22,786 nucleotides of DNA from CAZZCN01 sp964652975 (GCA_964652975.1 CAZZCN010000051.1:1-22786), one strand, 5' to 3'; positions 1 through 8,436 are shown, counted from the first letter of the stretch. The notes: generated by a model from the sequence alone, not told the origin. Numbers and translations: made by a program.

Positions 1-81
1 AAGACGGACTATCCGTATCTTTTCTCGCTTGCACTGCGGCAGAATCCTTTTGATGACAACAGAAGTGCAATTATTAGATAA
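1..81 (+). CDS. 3' end of an unidentified gene
   Basis: Frame 1 is open from the first base and stops with TAA at 79-81, giving the last 26 residues of a protein ending NPFDDNRSAIIR. The segment is too short to assign a family. It runs in the same direction as the permease that follows after a 92-bp gap, so it may be the upstream gene of the same locus. The rest of the gene lies outside the window. Confidence 0.5.
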   Translation, partial: KTDYPYLFSLALRQNPFDDNRSAIIR

Positions 82-173
82 GGTAAGAAGTAGAAATCTC
101 AAAAACATCACATAGAAAAATTCACTAATATATATTTTACTGTAATTGAATTAATAACGGGGAGCTACCTGAA

Positions 174-1085
174 ATGCTTGAAGTCAGTTATAAGTTTTTA
201 ATAATACTTGCAATAATCGCTATTGGGTATGCCGCCAAAAGATTCAAACTCTTGCAGAAGGCAGACGGTGATGCTCTAACTAAAATTGTGCTAAATTTCA
301 CATTGCCCGCTCTAGTAATATCAGTTTTCAGTGAAGTAAAACTGGAAACGTCGTATATTATGTTCCCGGCTCTTGGAATTTTAATAGGCGCAGTCATGCT
401 TGGCGCATCATTCATCGTTTATAGAAAATTAGATAAAAGAGACAAGGGCATTCTCACCATGCCGCTTTTAGGACTTAACATCGGACTGTTTGCTGTTCCT
501 CTGGTTCAGGTGATCTGGGGTGATGCGGCAATAAAGTATCTGCTTCTTATTGACGTTGGAAACGCACTTATTATTTTTGCCCTTTGCTACATTGTCGGAG
601 CATATTACGCAAACGATAAGGAAGACATGAGATTTAAGCATATAGCAGCGAAAACGCTTCGCTCCATACCTTTGCTGGCTTATGTTCTGACCATGGCTCT
701 TAAACTATCAGGTATTTACTACCCTAAATTCATTGTGGATATTGCGCAAATTGTGGCAAAAGCCAATACGGCAATTTCGATGCTTACGCTTGGTGTTTTT
801 CTCTCATTTGCATTCAACAGGTCGCAGATAATTCAGCTCCTTAAATTCTGGGCGACGAAATATATTCTGGGTTTCGCATTGGGGCTGCTGGTGTATTTTT
901 TCGCCCCTATATCGCAAATTGAGAAGGTAGTGGTGCTTATGGCATTTATTTTGCCATCGTCATTTGCAGTTATCGCGTATGCTGTGGAGTTCAAGTATGA
1001 CACGAAGTTCGCTGGAGCCCTAGTTAATTCATCGATTGTCCTAAGCATTGTTTTCATGTGGGTAATTGCGCTGGTACTGAGGTAG
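174..1085 (+). CDS. AEC-family permease (auxin efflux carrier-like)
   Basis: A 303-residue, strongly hydrophobic protein with about ten predicted membrane segments spread over its whole length, the usual size for the AEC/Mem_trans family. The family signature is visible near the N-terminus as NFTLPALVISVF (about residues 41-52), followed by paired hydrophobic helices, a short charged central loop (NDKEDMRF, around 144-151) and a second five-helix half. AEC proteins are secondary carriers for malate, other organic anions or auxin-like compounds; the substrate cannot be read from the sequence. The ATG at 174 is preceded by GGGGAG at 159-164. It lies 79 bp upstream of the alpha-galactosidase in the same direction. 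No component of an ABC or PTS sugar system is adjacent, so a role in galactoside uptake would be speculation. Confidence 0.85.
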   Translation: MLEVSYKFLIILAIIAIGYAAKRFKLLQKADGDALTKIVLNFTLPALVISVFSEVKLETSYIMFPALGILIGAVMLGASFIVYRKLDKRDKGILTMPLLGLNIGLFAVPLVQVIWGDAAIKYLLLIDVGNALIIFALCYIVGAYYANDKEDMRFKHIAAKTLRSIPLLAYVLTMALKLSGIYYPKFIVDIAQIVAKANTAISMLTLGVFLSFAFNRSQIIQLLKFWATKYILGFALGLLVYFFAPISQIEKVVVLMAFILPSSFAVIAYAVEFKYDTKFAGALVNSSIVLSIVFMWVIALVLR

Positions 1086-1137
1086 ACGATTGGCGTCCAA
1101 ATTACAATTTCACATATAGATTACTAACGTTTTAGTG

Positions 1138-1143
1138 TATAAT
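1138..1143 (+). promoter_or_regulatory. possible -10 element before the alpha-galactosidase gene
   Basis: A perfect TATAAT lies 21 bp upstream of the preferred start codon. No good -35 is found at 16-18 bp spacing, and the implied transcript would begin only about 15 nt before the ATG, at the edge of the GGGAG ribosome binding site. It may be a weak internal promoter or chance in AT-rich DNA. Confidence 0.3.
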
Positions 1144-1164
1144 GTATGCGGGAGAACGATTTTG

Positions 1165-2934
1165 ATGCAAGAAACTAAAATTTATGATTATATGGTTCGT
1201 TCAGGTACTGTGACATGCAATTGGGCAGGTGCAGAGCAAACGATTCCGATAAGTATAGGAATAAAGCCGCGCAACAAGGAGAGCGAAATTTCAGCTTGCT
1301 GCGTTTTGACATCCGCAAAGGGCGGACTGAGAGCTGAAGTCCTTATTGATAATGATACGGGACTTCCACTTCGGATTGTTTCCGTGAGCCTTGATACTAC
1401 AATTCTACTTCCTGATAACACCCCTGTCTTCTGCAACGGCTATCAATCATGGAGCAATTCCGGTCTTTATGGAAGCAACAAAAGCTTTGCCAGACCGAGT
1501 GTCTTTTGCCCGAAACTCCTAAGGAAGTCCGGGGACTACGATTTTTACCACTACACGAAGAAGACTCTGCATAGCTGGTCGTATACATATTTTGACGCAC
1601 CACTCGGGTATACTTTGTTGGCATCACTAGACGAATCTTTCGCATATACATATTTTGAATTTTATGCAGAGAATAATAAGCGCGGTATCAACGTTCGAAT
1701 CAGAAAGGACTGTGACGGACTTATTCTGCCACCGGTACCGAGAACATCAGCCTCAGAGGTTCCTCCACAGAAAATATCCGATGTCTTCATTACTACTGGT
1801 AATGAACTTAACTGCTGGGATAGGTATTTCGAGCTTTTCTATGAGAATAATGCCAAAATCGGCCTTGTTAATAAGAGCAAGCCTGCACTTGCCTGGGACA
1901 GCTGGTATTTTATGTATGACCAGATTGAAGAGAACCGGTTGATGGATGTATTGAAGGATTACAAGATCAGACAGATACCGCTGGATTATTTTATTATTGG
2001 ACGTGGCTACGAGAAGGAATTCGGCGACTGGACAAAGCCCTCGGAGAAATTTCCAGGTGGCATGGACAGGGTTGTTAAAGCCATAAAGTCAGCCGGATAC
2101 AAGCCCGGCTTGACTATTTCACCGTTTGTATGTTCTGCCAGATCAGGGCTATATAACGAGCGCAAAGAGCTGCTTGCAAAGGACAAGAAGGGCAAGCTGA
2201 TATGCATCGGCAGAAGCAGGGACCTCGGCGGAAAGCTTTATCTCTTAGATCTCTACAATCCTGAAGCCAAGAAATATTTCAAGAGATATATACATACTTT
2301 AATTAGTGAATGGGGCATTGAGGTCCTTAAAATGGACTTTTTGTATGCGGCAGGATTCAACAGCGGCGATCACTGCAAAAGGACAAGGGCGCAGGCGGTT
2401 TTTCATGCCTTGAACCTTGTAAAGGAATACGCGCAAGACACGCCTGTGATTGCCTGCGGAGTGCCACTTGGCAGCTGCTTCGGCTTGTTCGAATACTGCT
2501 CGGTATCTCCCGACCTTTCAGCAGACTGGGACGGCAGTCGCAGCAGATTTTTGCAAAAGAGCATAAGAGAACGCGAATCAACACAAAATGCAATAACAAC
2601 TTCAATAGCCAGAAGACATCTTGATGGCAGAGCTTTCAGCAGCGACGCAGCGACATTTTCTTTGCGCAAATACAAGATAAGGATTACAAGCACGCAGCAG
2701 GAGGCTTTATTTAAGACGGGTATAATTTTTGGTGGATTGATATCAGGATCCGACAGCATAGGATCATACAGCGGTGACCTGCTCGAAACATACAGACAGG
2801 CTATAATTCACCGGTGTTCCAGGAACAATGACAAAAGGGTGCTGTCAGCCAAAAACGTCGAACAGGCCATAGCAGTAAAATACGTACTCAAAAATGAATT
2901 AAAAGAAGAAATGATATCAGGAGTGCAGTTGTAG
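1165..2934 (+). CDS. alpha-galactosidase, GH36-type (melibiase clan)
   Basis: A 589-residue cytoplasmic protein without a signal peptide. The N-terminal half is a beta-rich supersandwich-like domain carrying NGYQSWSNSG (about 91-100), a motif typical of GH36. A TIM barrel follows, with ALAWDSWYFMYDQI (241-254), GDW (287-289), and KMDF at 389-392, where Asp391 sits at the catalytic nucleophile position. CGVPLG (431-436) precedes SPD with Asp450 at the acid/base position. Clan GH-D enzymes remove alpha-1,6-linked galactose from melibiose, raffinose or galactomannan with retention of configuration. I chose the ATG at 1165 rather than an in-frame ATG at 1135, because GGGAG at 1150-1154 is correctly spaced only for 1165. 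The divergent sequence around the nucleophile and acid/base means another alpha-galactoside substrate is possible. A GH110 galactosidase lies 12 kb downstream. Confidence 0.88.
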   Translation: MQETKIYDYMVRSGTVTCNWAGAEQTIPISIGIKPRNKESEISACCVLTSAKGGLRAEVLIDNDTGLPLRIVSVSLDTTILLPDNTPVFCNGYQSWSNSGLYGSNKSFARPSVFCPKLLRKSGDYDFYHYTKKTLHSWSYTYFDAPLGYTLLASLDESFAYTYFEFYAENNKRGINVRIRKDCDGLILPPVPRTSASEVPPQKISDVFITTGNELNCWDRYFELFYENNAKIGLVNKSKPALAWDSWYFMYDQIEENRLMDVLKDYKIRQIPLDYFIIGRGYEKEFGDWTKPSEKFPGGMDRVVKAIKSAGYKPGLTISPFVCSARSGLYNERKELLAKDKKGKLICIGRSRDLGGKLYLLDLYNPEAKKYFKRYIHTLISEWGIEVLKMDFLYAAGFNSGDHCKRTRAQAVFHALNLVKEYAQDTPVIACGVPLGSCFGLFEYCSVSPDLSADWDGSRSRFLQKSIRERESTQNAITTSIARRHLDGRAFSSDAATFSLRKYKIRITSTQQEALFKTGIIFGGLISGSDSIGSYSGDLLETYRQAIIHRCSRNNDKRVLSAKNVEQAIAVKYVLKNELKEEMISGVQL

Positions 2935-3024
2935 ATATTTAATTAAACAACTTAAACATATAGTTTATGCCTCTGCATAGACACAAACTTTGCATATCAC
3001 AATAAACTCACACAAAAAATTAGA

Positions 3025-3053
3025 TTGACTTAACCACACTACAAGTATATAAC
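3025..3053 (+). promoter_or_regulatory. sigma-A promoter of the lectin/caspase-like cassette
   Basis: TTGACT (3025-3030), a 17-bp spacer, then TATAAC (3048-3053). Transcription would begin near 3060, leaving a leader of about 160 nt before the start at 3222. An inverted repeat AACTGAA (3051-3057) / TTCAGTT (3083-3089), followed by a short T-run, overlaps the start region. It could act as a weak attenuator, but its loop is long and the stem is only 7 bp. The rest of 2935-3221 is AT-rich with no credible gene. Confidence 0.6.
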
Positions 3054-3221
3054 TGAAGTAATAATCAATTGTATTTATACATTTCAGTTTTTATTCCTAA
3101 ACTAGCTTTTTATTTGAGGTGGTGATTTTAGTGAATTGTAACATTGTGTAAAAAGAAACGACTCCAATTCTTAATTCGTAGCAATTTCAATTACAATGAA
3201 ACGGAAAGGAATAGAATATCT

Positions 3222-4286
3222 ATGAAAAAAAACATTTCCCTTTTGCTCATATTCATTATGATTGCAATATTGACTTTATTAGCTTTTCCTCTCTCTGTAT
3301 CAGCCGACTCGACCGATATTTTAGGAATTGAAAATTATAATTTGTATTATATTAAAAATGTAAATACTGGGCGTTATCTTGACGTTCAAGGAGGCGCAAT
3401 CGGAGCTGATGGTACAAATGTAATAAATTACAACTTTCATGGAAATGCAAATCAAAAGTGGTTAGCTGTTAGAAATTCTGATGGTACGTACACATTTAAA
3501 ACAAGTTATAACAACAATTTTGCATTAGATGTTTTTGGTACAAATGTTGACATATGGAGTTATGGCAATTATCCAAATGATCAATCATTTTATCTTATAA
3601 GAAACAATTCTTATTCATATGGAGGTACATATTTTATAAAAAACAAGGGTACCAATCAGTATGTAACAGCAAGCGGAAATGATGTCTGCATAAGCTATTC
3701 TAATGCGACCACTGCCATGTGGGCATTTGAAAAAGTCGCCAAGGGTGATGCGGACTTGTATAATTTTTCTGAATTTATTATAGGAATAACAGAAACATGG
3801 TATGATAGTAAAATGAATTCAATGGGATATTCACCTTATTACTTTATTAATCAACAAAGAGACACAGCATTTTTATACTTGCAGTTTGACTCTATGTGGT
3901 TTCATACTGGTCATGGCGCACCTGGCACCGTAAGTTTTGCTGATGGTGATATAACAGCAACAGATATTGATGCATTACCAAATAATGAGTTGGCTGGATT
4001 GAGGTGTTTTATAACTTTGGGTTGTAGTTCAGGAGCAACAAATCCTAGTGGACAAAATATAATTAAATCGATATATAATAAAGGTGCTCAATTTTCACTT
4101 GGGTTTACCCATACACAATGGACTCCGGTGGCCGAAACCTGGTTAACAAGATTTATAGACCGTTCCAATAGTGGTTACAATATTAAATCAAGTTTGCAAT
4201 ATGCCGATTTAGTGGCTATTATTCCTTACTTTGGAACTGGTATGAAATATTATTTTGGAGATTATTATCAATGTCTAAACAGATAA
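3222..4286 (+). CDS. secreted ricin B-type lectin with C-terminal caspase-like (clan CD) fold domain
   Basis: A 354-residue protein. Residues 1-28 form a signal peptide (Lys-rich start, long hydrophobic core, LSVSA cleavage site). Residues about 38-172 look like a ricin-type beta-trefoil: LYYIKNVNTGRYLDV, then QKW at 78-80, DQSFYL at about 120-125 and AMWAF at about 165-169 as degenerate QxW repeats. Residues about 183-350 resemble the caspase/gingipain fold. HTGHG (228-232) is the candidate catalytic His region and LGCSSG (266-271) gives candidate Cys268, followed by KGAQFSLGF, as in surface-exposed clan CD domains. It is probably a secreted sugar-binding peptidase or a non-peptidase relative. 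The ATG at 3222 follows GGAAAGGA at 3203-3210; an upstream in-frame start at 3144 would bury the signal peptide. The gene is followed by two more export-targeted genes. Domain names rest on motif recognition only, and activity is inferred. Confidence 0.68.
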   Translation: MKKNISLLLIFIMIAILTLLAFPLSVSADSTDILGIENYNLYYIKNVNTGRYLDVQGGAIGADGTNVINYNFHGNANQKWLAVRNSDGTYTFKTSYNNNFALDVFGTNVDIWSYGNYPNDQSFYLIRNNSYSYGGTYFIKNKGTNQYVTASGNDVCISYSNATTAMWAFEKVAKGDADLYNFSEFIIGITETWYDSKMNSMGYSPYYFINQQRDTAFLYLQFDSMWFHTGHGAPGTVSFADGDITATDIDALPNNELAGLRCFITLGCSSGATNPSGQNIIKSIYNKGAQFSLGFTHTQWTPVAETWLTRFIDRSNSGYNIKSSLQYADLVAIIPYFGTGMKYYFGDYYQCLNR

Positions 4287-4325
4287 AAGCATCTGATAAA
4301 ACGACAATTTGAAGAGGTGAAGATT

Positions 4326-5102
4326 ATGAAAAAAATAAAATATATTTGTTGGATTTTTCTAGTTATATTAATAATGATTCCGCTTTCTGTTGCTAGTGCA
4401 AGCGCTGATACGAAGAACGTTTCAATTTCAAATAGCAATTCTCAAATTGAAATAAATGTGAATAATAAATATTTTGAATATAATGGGTCCATTAAAAATC
4501 TAAAATTCGTAGAAACAATTGCATTATCTGTGCCGACGGCTTCAACTAATTCAGCAAATGTTATAAAAAATGAAAAAAATTATGATACATATGTCGATGA
4601 GCACATTAATACTTACTATTTTTTTAAAGATACTGATACAATCTGTGGCTTCCAAAAAGAAAACTACTACAGTGAATACACACCAATTACAAAAGCCATT
4701 AATGAGATTGAAGCAAAAAATGTTGCAGAAAATTATTTGAAGAATGTAATTCCTGAATTTAATGACTATAAACAAATTTTTTGCCAATATTCCGAATTTG
4801 ATGCAGTCTATCAAATGCAATATAGTTTTCTTTTAGATAATATAGCAACGGATGATATAATTAATATATATATTCAAGCGAACGGTGATGTAGGAGCTTT
4901 TATGATGTTGAATCGCTCTGCATATAGAAATTTAGTCATTGACTATAATTGTATTAAAGAAGCAATGCAAAAAAATGTAGAAAGTTTTATTAATCAGTAT
5001 ATTAGCATTAATAATGACGGATTAGTACTTATTCGCACTTATGAATTTAGAAGCGAGTCTGGCGAAAGTAAAATTAAGCAATTTGCATCACAAATAAAAT
5101 AA
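4326..5102 (+). CDS. secreted protein with PepSY-like region
   Basis: A 258-residue protein with a clear signal peptide (residues 1 to about 27, ending ASA before DTK). Residues about 120-195 (ITKAINEIEAKNVAENYL, then two short beta-like stretches ending NGDVGAFMML) resemble the helix plus beta-sheet pattern of PepSY/propeptide-type domains, which often inhibit or chaperone secreted peptidases. The N-terminal part is Asn/Ser-rich and I do not recognise it. The ATG at 4326 is preceded by GAAGAGGTG (4311-4319); a GTG at 4317 is in frame but overlaps that ribosome binding site. The gene begins 39 bp after the caspase-like gene with no terminator between, so they are probably co-transcribed. A role as regulator or inhibitor of the neighbouring protein is inference. 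Confidence 0.6.
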   Translation: MKKIKYICWIFLVILIMIPLSVASASADTKNVSISNSNSQIEINVNNKYFEYNGSIKNLKFVETIALSVPTASTNSANVIKNEKNYDTYVDEHINTYYFFKDTDTICGFQKENYYSEYTPITKAINEIEAKNVAENYLKNVIPEFNDYKQIFCQYSEFDAVYQMQYSFLLDNIATDDIINIYIQANGDVGAFMMLNRSAYRNLVIDYNCIKEAMQKNVESFINQYISINNDGLVLIRTYEFRSESGESKIKQFASQIK

Positions 5103-5153
5103 TTAGGCTCCTTGCATATATATTCCAGATTAGCAATGAGTTGGAAAGGGCAT

Positions 5154-5552
5154 ATGAAAAAATTATATATTTTTGTCTTTCTTTTACTTATTGCAATTAT
5201 TTTAATGCTTTATTTCTACTTTAATATAAATAAAATTATATTTCAATCAGTTGATAATAGTGAAGTGACAAATATAAATATAAAAATCGAAAAACTATAT
5301 GAAAATACTATATTCTTAACTTTGGTGGATCCCATGTCAATCCATAAAATTATAGAAATTGAGGATTTAGTAAGAGAGAATGATGGAACAAATTTTCTTA
5401 TTAAAGCAAAACCGTGGTATATTGAAATTGAATATAATTTGAAGAATAGAGAGACAATTATTCGAAAATATAAAGGCCAACGAATTATACCTGAATTACA
5501 AAACGAATTTTCAAAAATACCTGAAATACAGAAAATAATAATAGTTAAATAA
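5154..5552 (+). CDS. small membrane-anchored protein of unknown function
   Basis: A 132-residue protein starting MKKLYIF, with one long N-terminal hydrophobic segment (about residues 4-26) that looks like a signal anchor. A roughly 105-residue hydrophilic part follows and should face outward. It contains TNINIKIEKLYENTIFLTL and a Lys/Glu/Ile-rich C-terminus ending IQKIIIVK. No family is recognised. The ATG at 5154 follows GGAAAGGG (5143-5150) at a short spacing. TTG 5112 and ATG 5136 are in-frame alternatives but would put charged residues before the anchor. It lies 51 bp after the PepSY-like gene and shares its very AT-rich composition, so it is probably the third gene of that cassette. Confidence 0.55.
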   Translation: MKKLYIFVFLLLIAIILMLYFYFNINKIIFQSVDNSEVTNINIKIEKLYENTIFLTLVDPMSIHKIIEIEDLVRENDGTNFLIKAKPWYIEIEYNLKNRETIIRKYKGQRIIPELQNEFSKIPEIQKIIIVK

Positions 5553-5670
5553 TTGACAAGCAGTTGATGTTGATTCAGATACATTTGATTTTATGAAGAA
5601 AACGAGTGGATCCGAAAACTAACCAAAGCTTTTATGACTCTAATAAATATTCATTTGAATATTTATAATT

Positions 5671-6600
5671 CTATAGTTCTTCTGCCAGCTTATTAAGGTC
5701 ATATGGAGTTTCCTGATAAACGTAATAATTGAGCCAATTTGAGAAAAGCAGATATGCACCGCTGCGCCATTGCACCAAAGGCGGATTATGTGGATCGTCG
5801 TTATAGAAATAGTTAACAGGGGTATCTATATCGATACCTTTCTTAACGTCGCGAAGGTATTCAGTTTTAAGTGTTGTAGGATCGTATTCGAGATGACCTG
5901 TGAGGAAAATTTTACGTCCTTTCAAATCTGTGACAGCAAAAACTCCGGACTCGTCGGATTCGGCTACTAGACGTAACTCAGAATTATTAAGTATGTCTTC
6001 ACGTTTGACCTCTGTGTAACGGGAATGAGGGACATAAAAGACGTCATCAAATCCCCTGAATAGTTTAACCGGTCTCTTCCATTTGGTGCTATGCTTGAAA
6101 ATGCCAAACACCTTCTTGTTCATTGTGTACTTGGGTATGCCGTAATGATAATACAATCCTGCTTGGGCGCCCCAGCAAATATGCATTGTAGAATAGACAT
6201 GCGTCTTGCTCCACTCCATTATCTTGGCAAGCTCTTCCCAATACACTACCTCTTCGAACGGGATAAGTTCAACAGGTGCACCGGTTATTATCATGCCGTC
6301 ATATCTTCTGTCGGCGATATCATCGAATGTCTGATAAAAATTGAGCAAATGGTCCTCGGAAATATTCTTAGGTTTGTAGGTGGAGGTATATAGCAGGTCG
6401 ACTTCAACTTGCAACGGGGTGTTACCGAGAAGCCTAAGCAACTGGGTCTCTGTGGCGACCTTGGTGGGCATCAGATTAAGAATCAAAATCTTGAGCGGAC
6501 GGATGTCCTGCTTGTATGCAACTGTGTCCCGCATCACAAAAACATGCTCTTTCTCAAGCGTTTCAAATGCCGGAAGTCTGTCGGGTATTTTAATAGGCAT
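5671..6600 (-). CDS. metAA: homoserine O-acetyltransferase (MetA family)
   Basis: A 309-residue protein matching MetA over its full length, including the start MPIKIPDRLPA and LKILILNLMPTK. It transfers an acyl group to the gamma-hydroxyl of L-homoserine, the first committed step of methionine synthesis in the cytoplasm. The catalytic Cys is in MHICWGAQAG (Cys142), and the His/Glu pair is in GHLEYD (His236, Glu238). Residue 111, in TGAPVEL, is Glu. In studied MetA proteins Glu here marks acetyl-CoA use and Gly marks succinyl-CoA use, so acetyl transfer is predicted. The start has GAAAGGAGC about 8 nt upstream. No other methionine gene is adjacent, and the leader is too short for a SAM riboswitch. 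Confidence 0.95.
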   Translation of the reverse strand: MPIKIPDRLPAFETLEKEHVFVMRDTVAYKQDIRPLKILILNLMPTKVATETQLLRLLGNTPLQVEVDLLYTSTYKPKNISEDHLLNFYQTFDDIADRRYDGMIITGAPVELIPFEEVVYWEELAKIMEWSKTHVYSTMHICWGAQAGLYYHYGIPKYTMNKKVFGIFKHSTKWKRPVKLFRGFDDVFYVPHSRYTEVKREDILNNSELRLVAESDESGVFAVTDLKGRKIFLTGHLEYDPTTLKTEYLRDVKKGIDIDTPVNYFYNDDPHNPPLVQWRSGAYLLFSNWLNYYVYQETPYDLNKLAEEL

Positions 6601-6632
6601 ATTCTTGTGCTCCTTTCAATGCAATAAAAATT

Positions 6633-6641
6633 ATTATACCA
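6633..6641 (-). promoter_or_regulatory. extended -10 promoter of metA
   Basis: Read on the minus strand this is TGGTATAAT, a perfect TGn extended -10. Transcription would start near 6626, leaving a leader of about 25 nt before the metA start at 6600. No good -35 is seen at 17 bp, which is normal for extended -10 promoters. Confidence 0.55.
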
Positions 6642-6829
6642 TCGATATCAAAAAAATAAAACAAGTAAAAACCTTGAAGACTGTAGCAAAGCATATGCTC
6701 AATCCAGCAATATGATCAGCGCACATTTTCAGCTTTTTATCCTCCTTAGACGTATATTCGTCCGACCAACCAATTGTAATCCTATTAACATCCAAATCAC
6801 AATCCAAATTGCACTCATTGCATCATTCA

Positions 6830-6872
6830 TTTTTGTATAAAAATATCTTCTTTTTGTATCAAAAAAATCTTC
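6830..6872 (+). repeat. tandem pair of 21-22 bp A/T-rich repeats before the DUF362 promoter
   Basis: Two adjacent copies, 6830-6850 and 6851-6872. Both begin TTTTTGTAT, continue with an A-run and end ATCTTC (first copy TATCTTC). A weaker third copy seems to run into the -10 region (GTGTATAATATC). They sit just upstream of the DUF362 -10 and could be an operator or an UP-like element. The function is unknown. Confidence 0.5.
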
Positions 6873-6879
6873 ATTGGTG

Positions 6880-6885
6880 TATAAT
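6880..6885 (+). promoter_or_regulatory. -10 element for the DUF362 gene
   Basis: A perfect TATAAT. The best -35-like hexamer, TTGTAT at 6854-6859, is 20 bp away, longer than usual. Transcription would start near 6892 and run through the C/A-rich leader repeat. Confidence 0.45.
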
Positions 6886-6899
6886 ATCATATAAAAAAG

Positions 6900-6970
6900 G
6901 CTACAAAAACAGCTACAAAAACCGCAACAGAAACGCTGCAAAAACCACTAAAAAACCACAACAAAAACGC
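6900..6970 (+). repeat. C/A-rich imperfect tandem repeat in the DUF362 leader
   Basis: Six successive units of 11-13 nt: GCTACAAAAACA, GCTACAAAAACC, GCAACAGAAAC, GCTGCAAAAACC, ACTAAAAAACC and ACAACAAAAACGC. The top strand almost lacks T and G, so a transcript would be largely unstructured, unlike the hairpin-rich leaders elsewhere in this window. It ends 26 bp before the CAGGAG ribosome binding site (6996-7001). No reading frame through it looks coding. Confidence 0.6.
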
Positions 6971-7012
6971 AAAAAGAACCGATAATAATACGCAACAGGA
7001 GAATAATCAATT

Positions 7013-8206
7013 ATGTCAAAGGTTTGTATCATAAGGTGTGACAATTACGAAGCCCAGCTTGTAGAGAGGGCTATTGCAGACCTTTTTAGAGAATTCAAGG
7101 CGAGCGAGCATTTTACCGGCGGCGAGAAAATATTGCTCAAGCCGAATCTGCTTTCAGCAAAAACTCCAGACAAGGTGGTAACAACTCATCCGCAGGTTTT
7201 CAGAGCAGTGGCAGACGCTCTTTTATCATATGACCTGAAACTTTCATACGGTGATTCACCTGCTTCGGATTCTCCGGAGAAGGCTCTTCGTACATCTGGC
7301 ATTGAAAGCCAGGCAAGAGAGCTCAACATACCAATGGCTGACTTTGATAATTCATATGACTTTGAATTTCCGGAGGGTGTACTGGCAAGAAGATTCAATC
7401 TTGTTAATGCGGTAAAAGACAACGACGGAATTGTAAGCATTTGCAAGTTCAAAACTCATGCGCTGACCAGGTTTACCGGAGCGATGAAAAACACATTCGG
7501 ACTGATACCAGGATTTCTCAAGGCAAAGGATCATGTTCGCTTTCCTAACGTTGAAGATTTTTCACAAATGATAGCTGACCTCAATATGTGCGTCAAGCCA
7601 AGACTTTTTGTCATGGATGCCATAGTTGGAATGGAAGGGAACGGGCCTGCCAATGGGACGCCACGTGATATTCGTCTGCTTATGGTGTCTGACGATCCGG
7701 TTGCACTAGACAGCGTATGCGTTACGATAATGGGACTTGATTACAAATCTGTCATTGCAGTCAGAACCGGCGAAAAATCCGGCCTCGGTGTCGCCGATAC
7801 AAGCAAAATCGACTTCAGTCTTATTGAAGGGTTCGGCGAAAATCAGACCGTCAATAGAGGAAAAGCAAGCGAAATTTTGCCTGAACTTGTTATCAAAGAT
7901 TTCAAAAACATAATAGATGGAAATTCAGGGATGCAGAGAATGAGCTCAATGTTCGGACCGTTTGCCAAGAAAATAGTGTTGAACAGACCTACCATAATCC
8001 ACGAAAACTGCACAAGGTGCAAAGTCTGTATAAAGGCATGTCCTGTAGAGCCCAAAGCTATTTATTTTGACGAGGAGAGCAACAAAATCCGATACACATA
8101 CGGCAAATGCATAAGATGTTTTTGCTGCCAGGAGCTTTGCCCGCATGCCGCTATCGAGGTTAAAAAGGCACCGCTTGGATTTATTTTAAGCGGGAAAAGG
8201 AAGTGA
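7013..8206 (+). CDS. DUF362 protein with C-terminal 2x[4Fe-4S] ferredoxin domain
   Basis: A 397-residue cytoplasmic protein. Residues about 1-310 form the DUF362 domain (KILLKPNLLSAK, GDSPASDS, then KFKTHALTRFTGAMKN and GNGPANGTPRDI). Residues about 325-385 form a bacterial ferredoxin module with two clusters of the CxxCxxCxxxCP type: Cys333/336/339/343 (CTRCKVCIKACP) and Cys366/369/372/376, with an extra Cys371. Proteins of this layout are thought to have redox or radical-linked roles in anaerobes, but no reaction is assigned. The ATG at 7013 follows CAGGAG at 6996-7001. The gene appears monocistronic, 230 bp before the dGTPase. The iron-sulfur module suggests an anaerobic host. Confidence 0.9.
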   Translation: MSKVCIIRCDNYEAQLVERAIADLFREFKASEHFTGGEKILLKPNLLSAKTPDKVVTTHPQVFRAVADALLSYDLKLSYGDSPASDSPEKALRTSGIESQARELNIPMADFDNSYDFEFPEGVLARRFNLVNAVKDNDGIVSICKFKTHALTRFTGAMKNTFGLIPGFLKAKDHVRFPNVEDFSQMIADLNMCVKPRLFVMDAIVGMEGNGPANGTPRDIRLLMVSDDPVALDSVCVTIMGLDYKSVIAVRTGEKSGLGVADTSKIDFSLIEGFGENQTVNRGKASEILPELVIKDFKNIIDGNSGMQRMSSMFGPFAKKIVLNRPTIIHENCTRCKVCIKACPVEPKAIYFDEESNKIRYTYGKCIRCFCCQELCPHAAIEVKKAPLGFILSGKRK

Positions 8207-8436
8207 AACGAATTTTTTATTTACTTTCTAAACATAATATATTTTCTCTTCACGAAGGCTAAAACTCCATAAATGATAAAATTGTTAGTTTCGGAATCAA
8301 CCTGAACACTTAAAACCATTTTAGTAGAAAACAGAGGATAATAAATAAAATTAAAAGCAGAGAAATAGTATAAGAGAACAAAAAGTTAAATTCGAGGAAA
8401 TTGCAGAAAATAAAATGCTGGCAAGGAGAAAAATTA

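Noticed and set aside
3131..3151. Possible leader peptide (GTG start, MNCNIV, TAA) after GAGGTGGTG upstream of the lectin gene
   Set aside because: The ribosome binding site and start are plausible, but a 6-codon frame is expected by chance and shows no attenuation structure.
5645..5664. AAATATTCA / TGAATATTT inverted repeat after the metA stop
   Set aside because: The 9-bp stem is almost all A/T and there is no T-run on the metA strand, so it is not a convincing terminator.
6601..6640. SAM riboswitch upstream of metA
   Set aside because: The extended -10 leaves only about 25 nt of leader, too short for any SAM-binding RNA.
6729..6941. Minus-strand 70-codon frame, including a 33-residue hydrophobic part starting MNDAMSAIW
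   Set aside because: No ribosome binding site before either start. The N-terminal part is only the antisense of the C/A-rich repeat and promoter.
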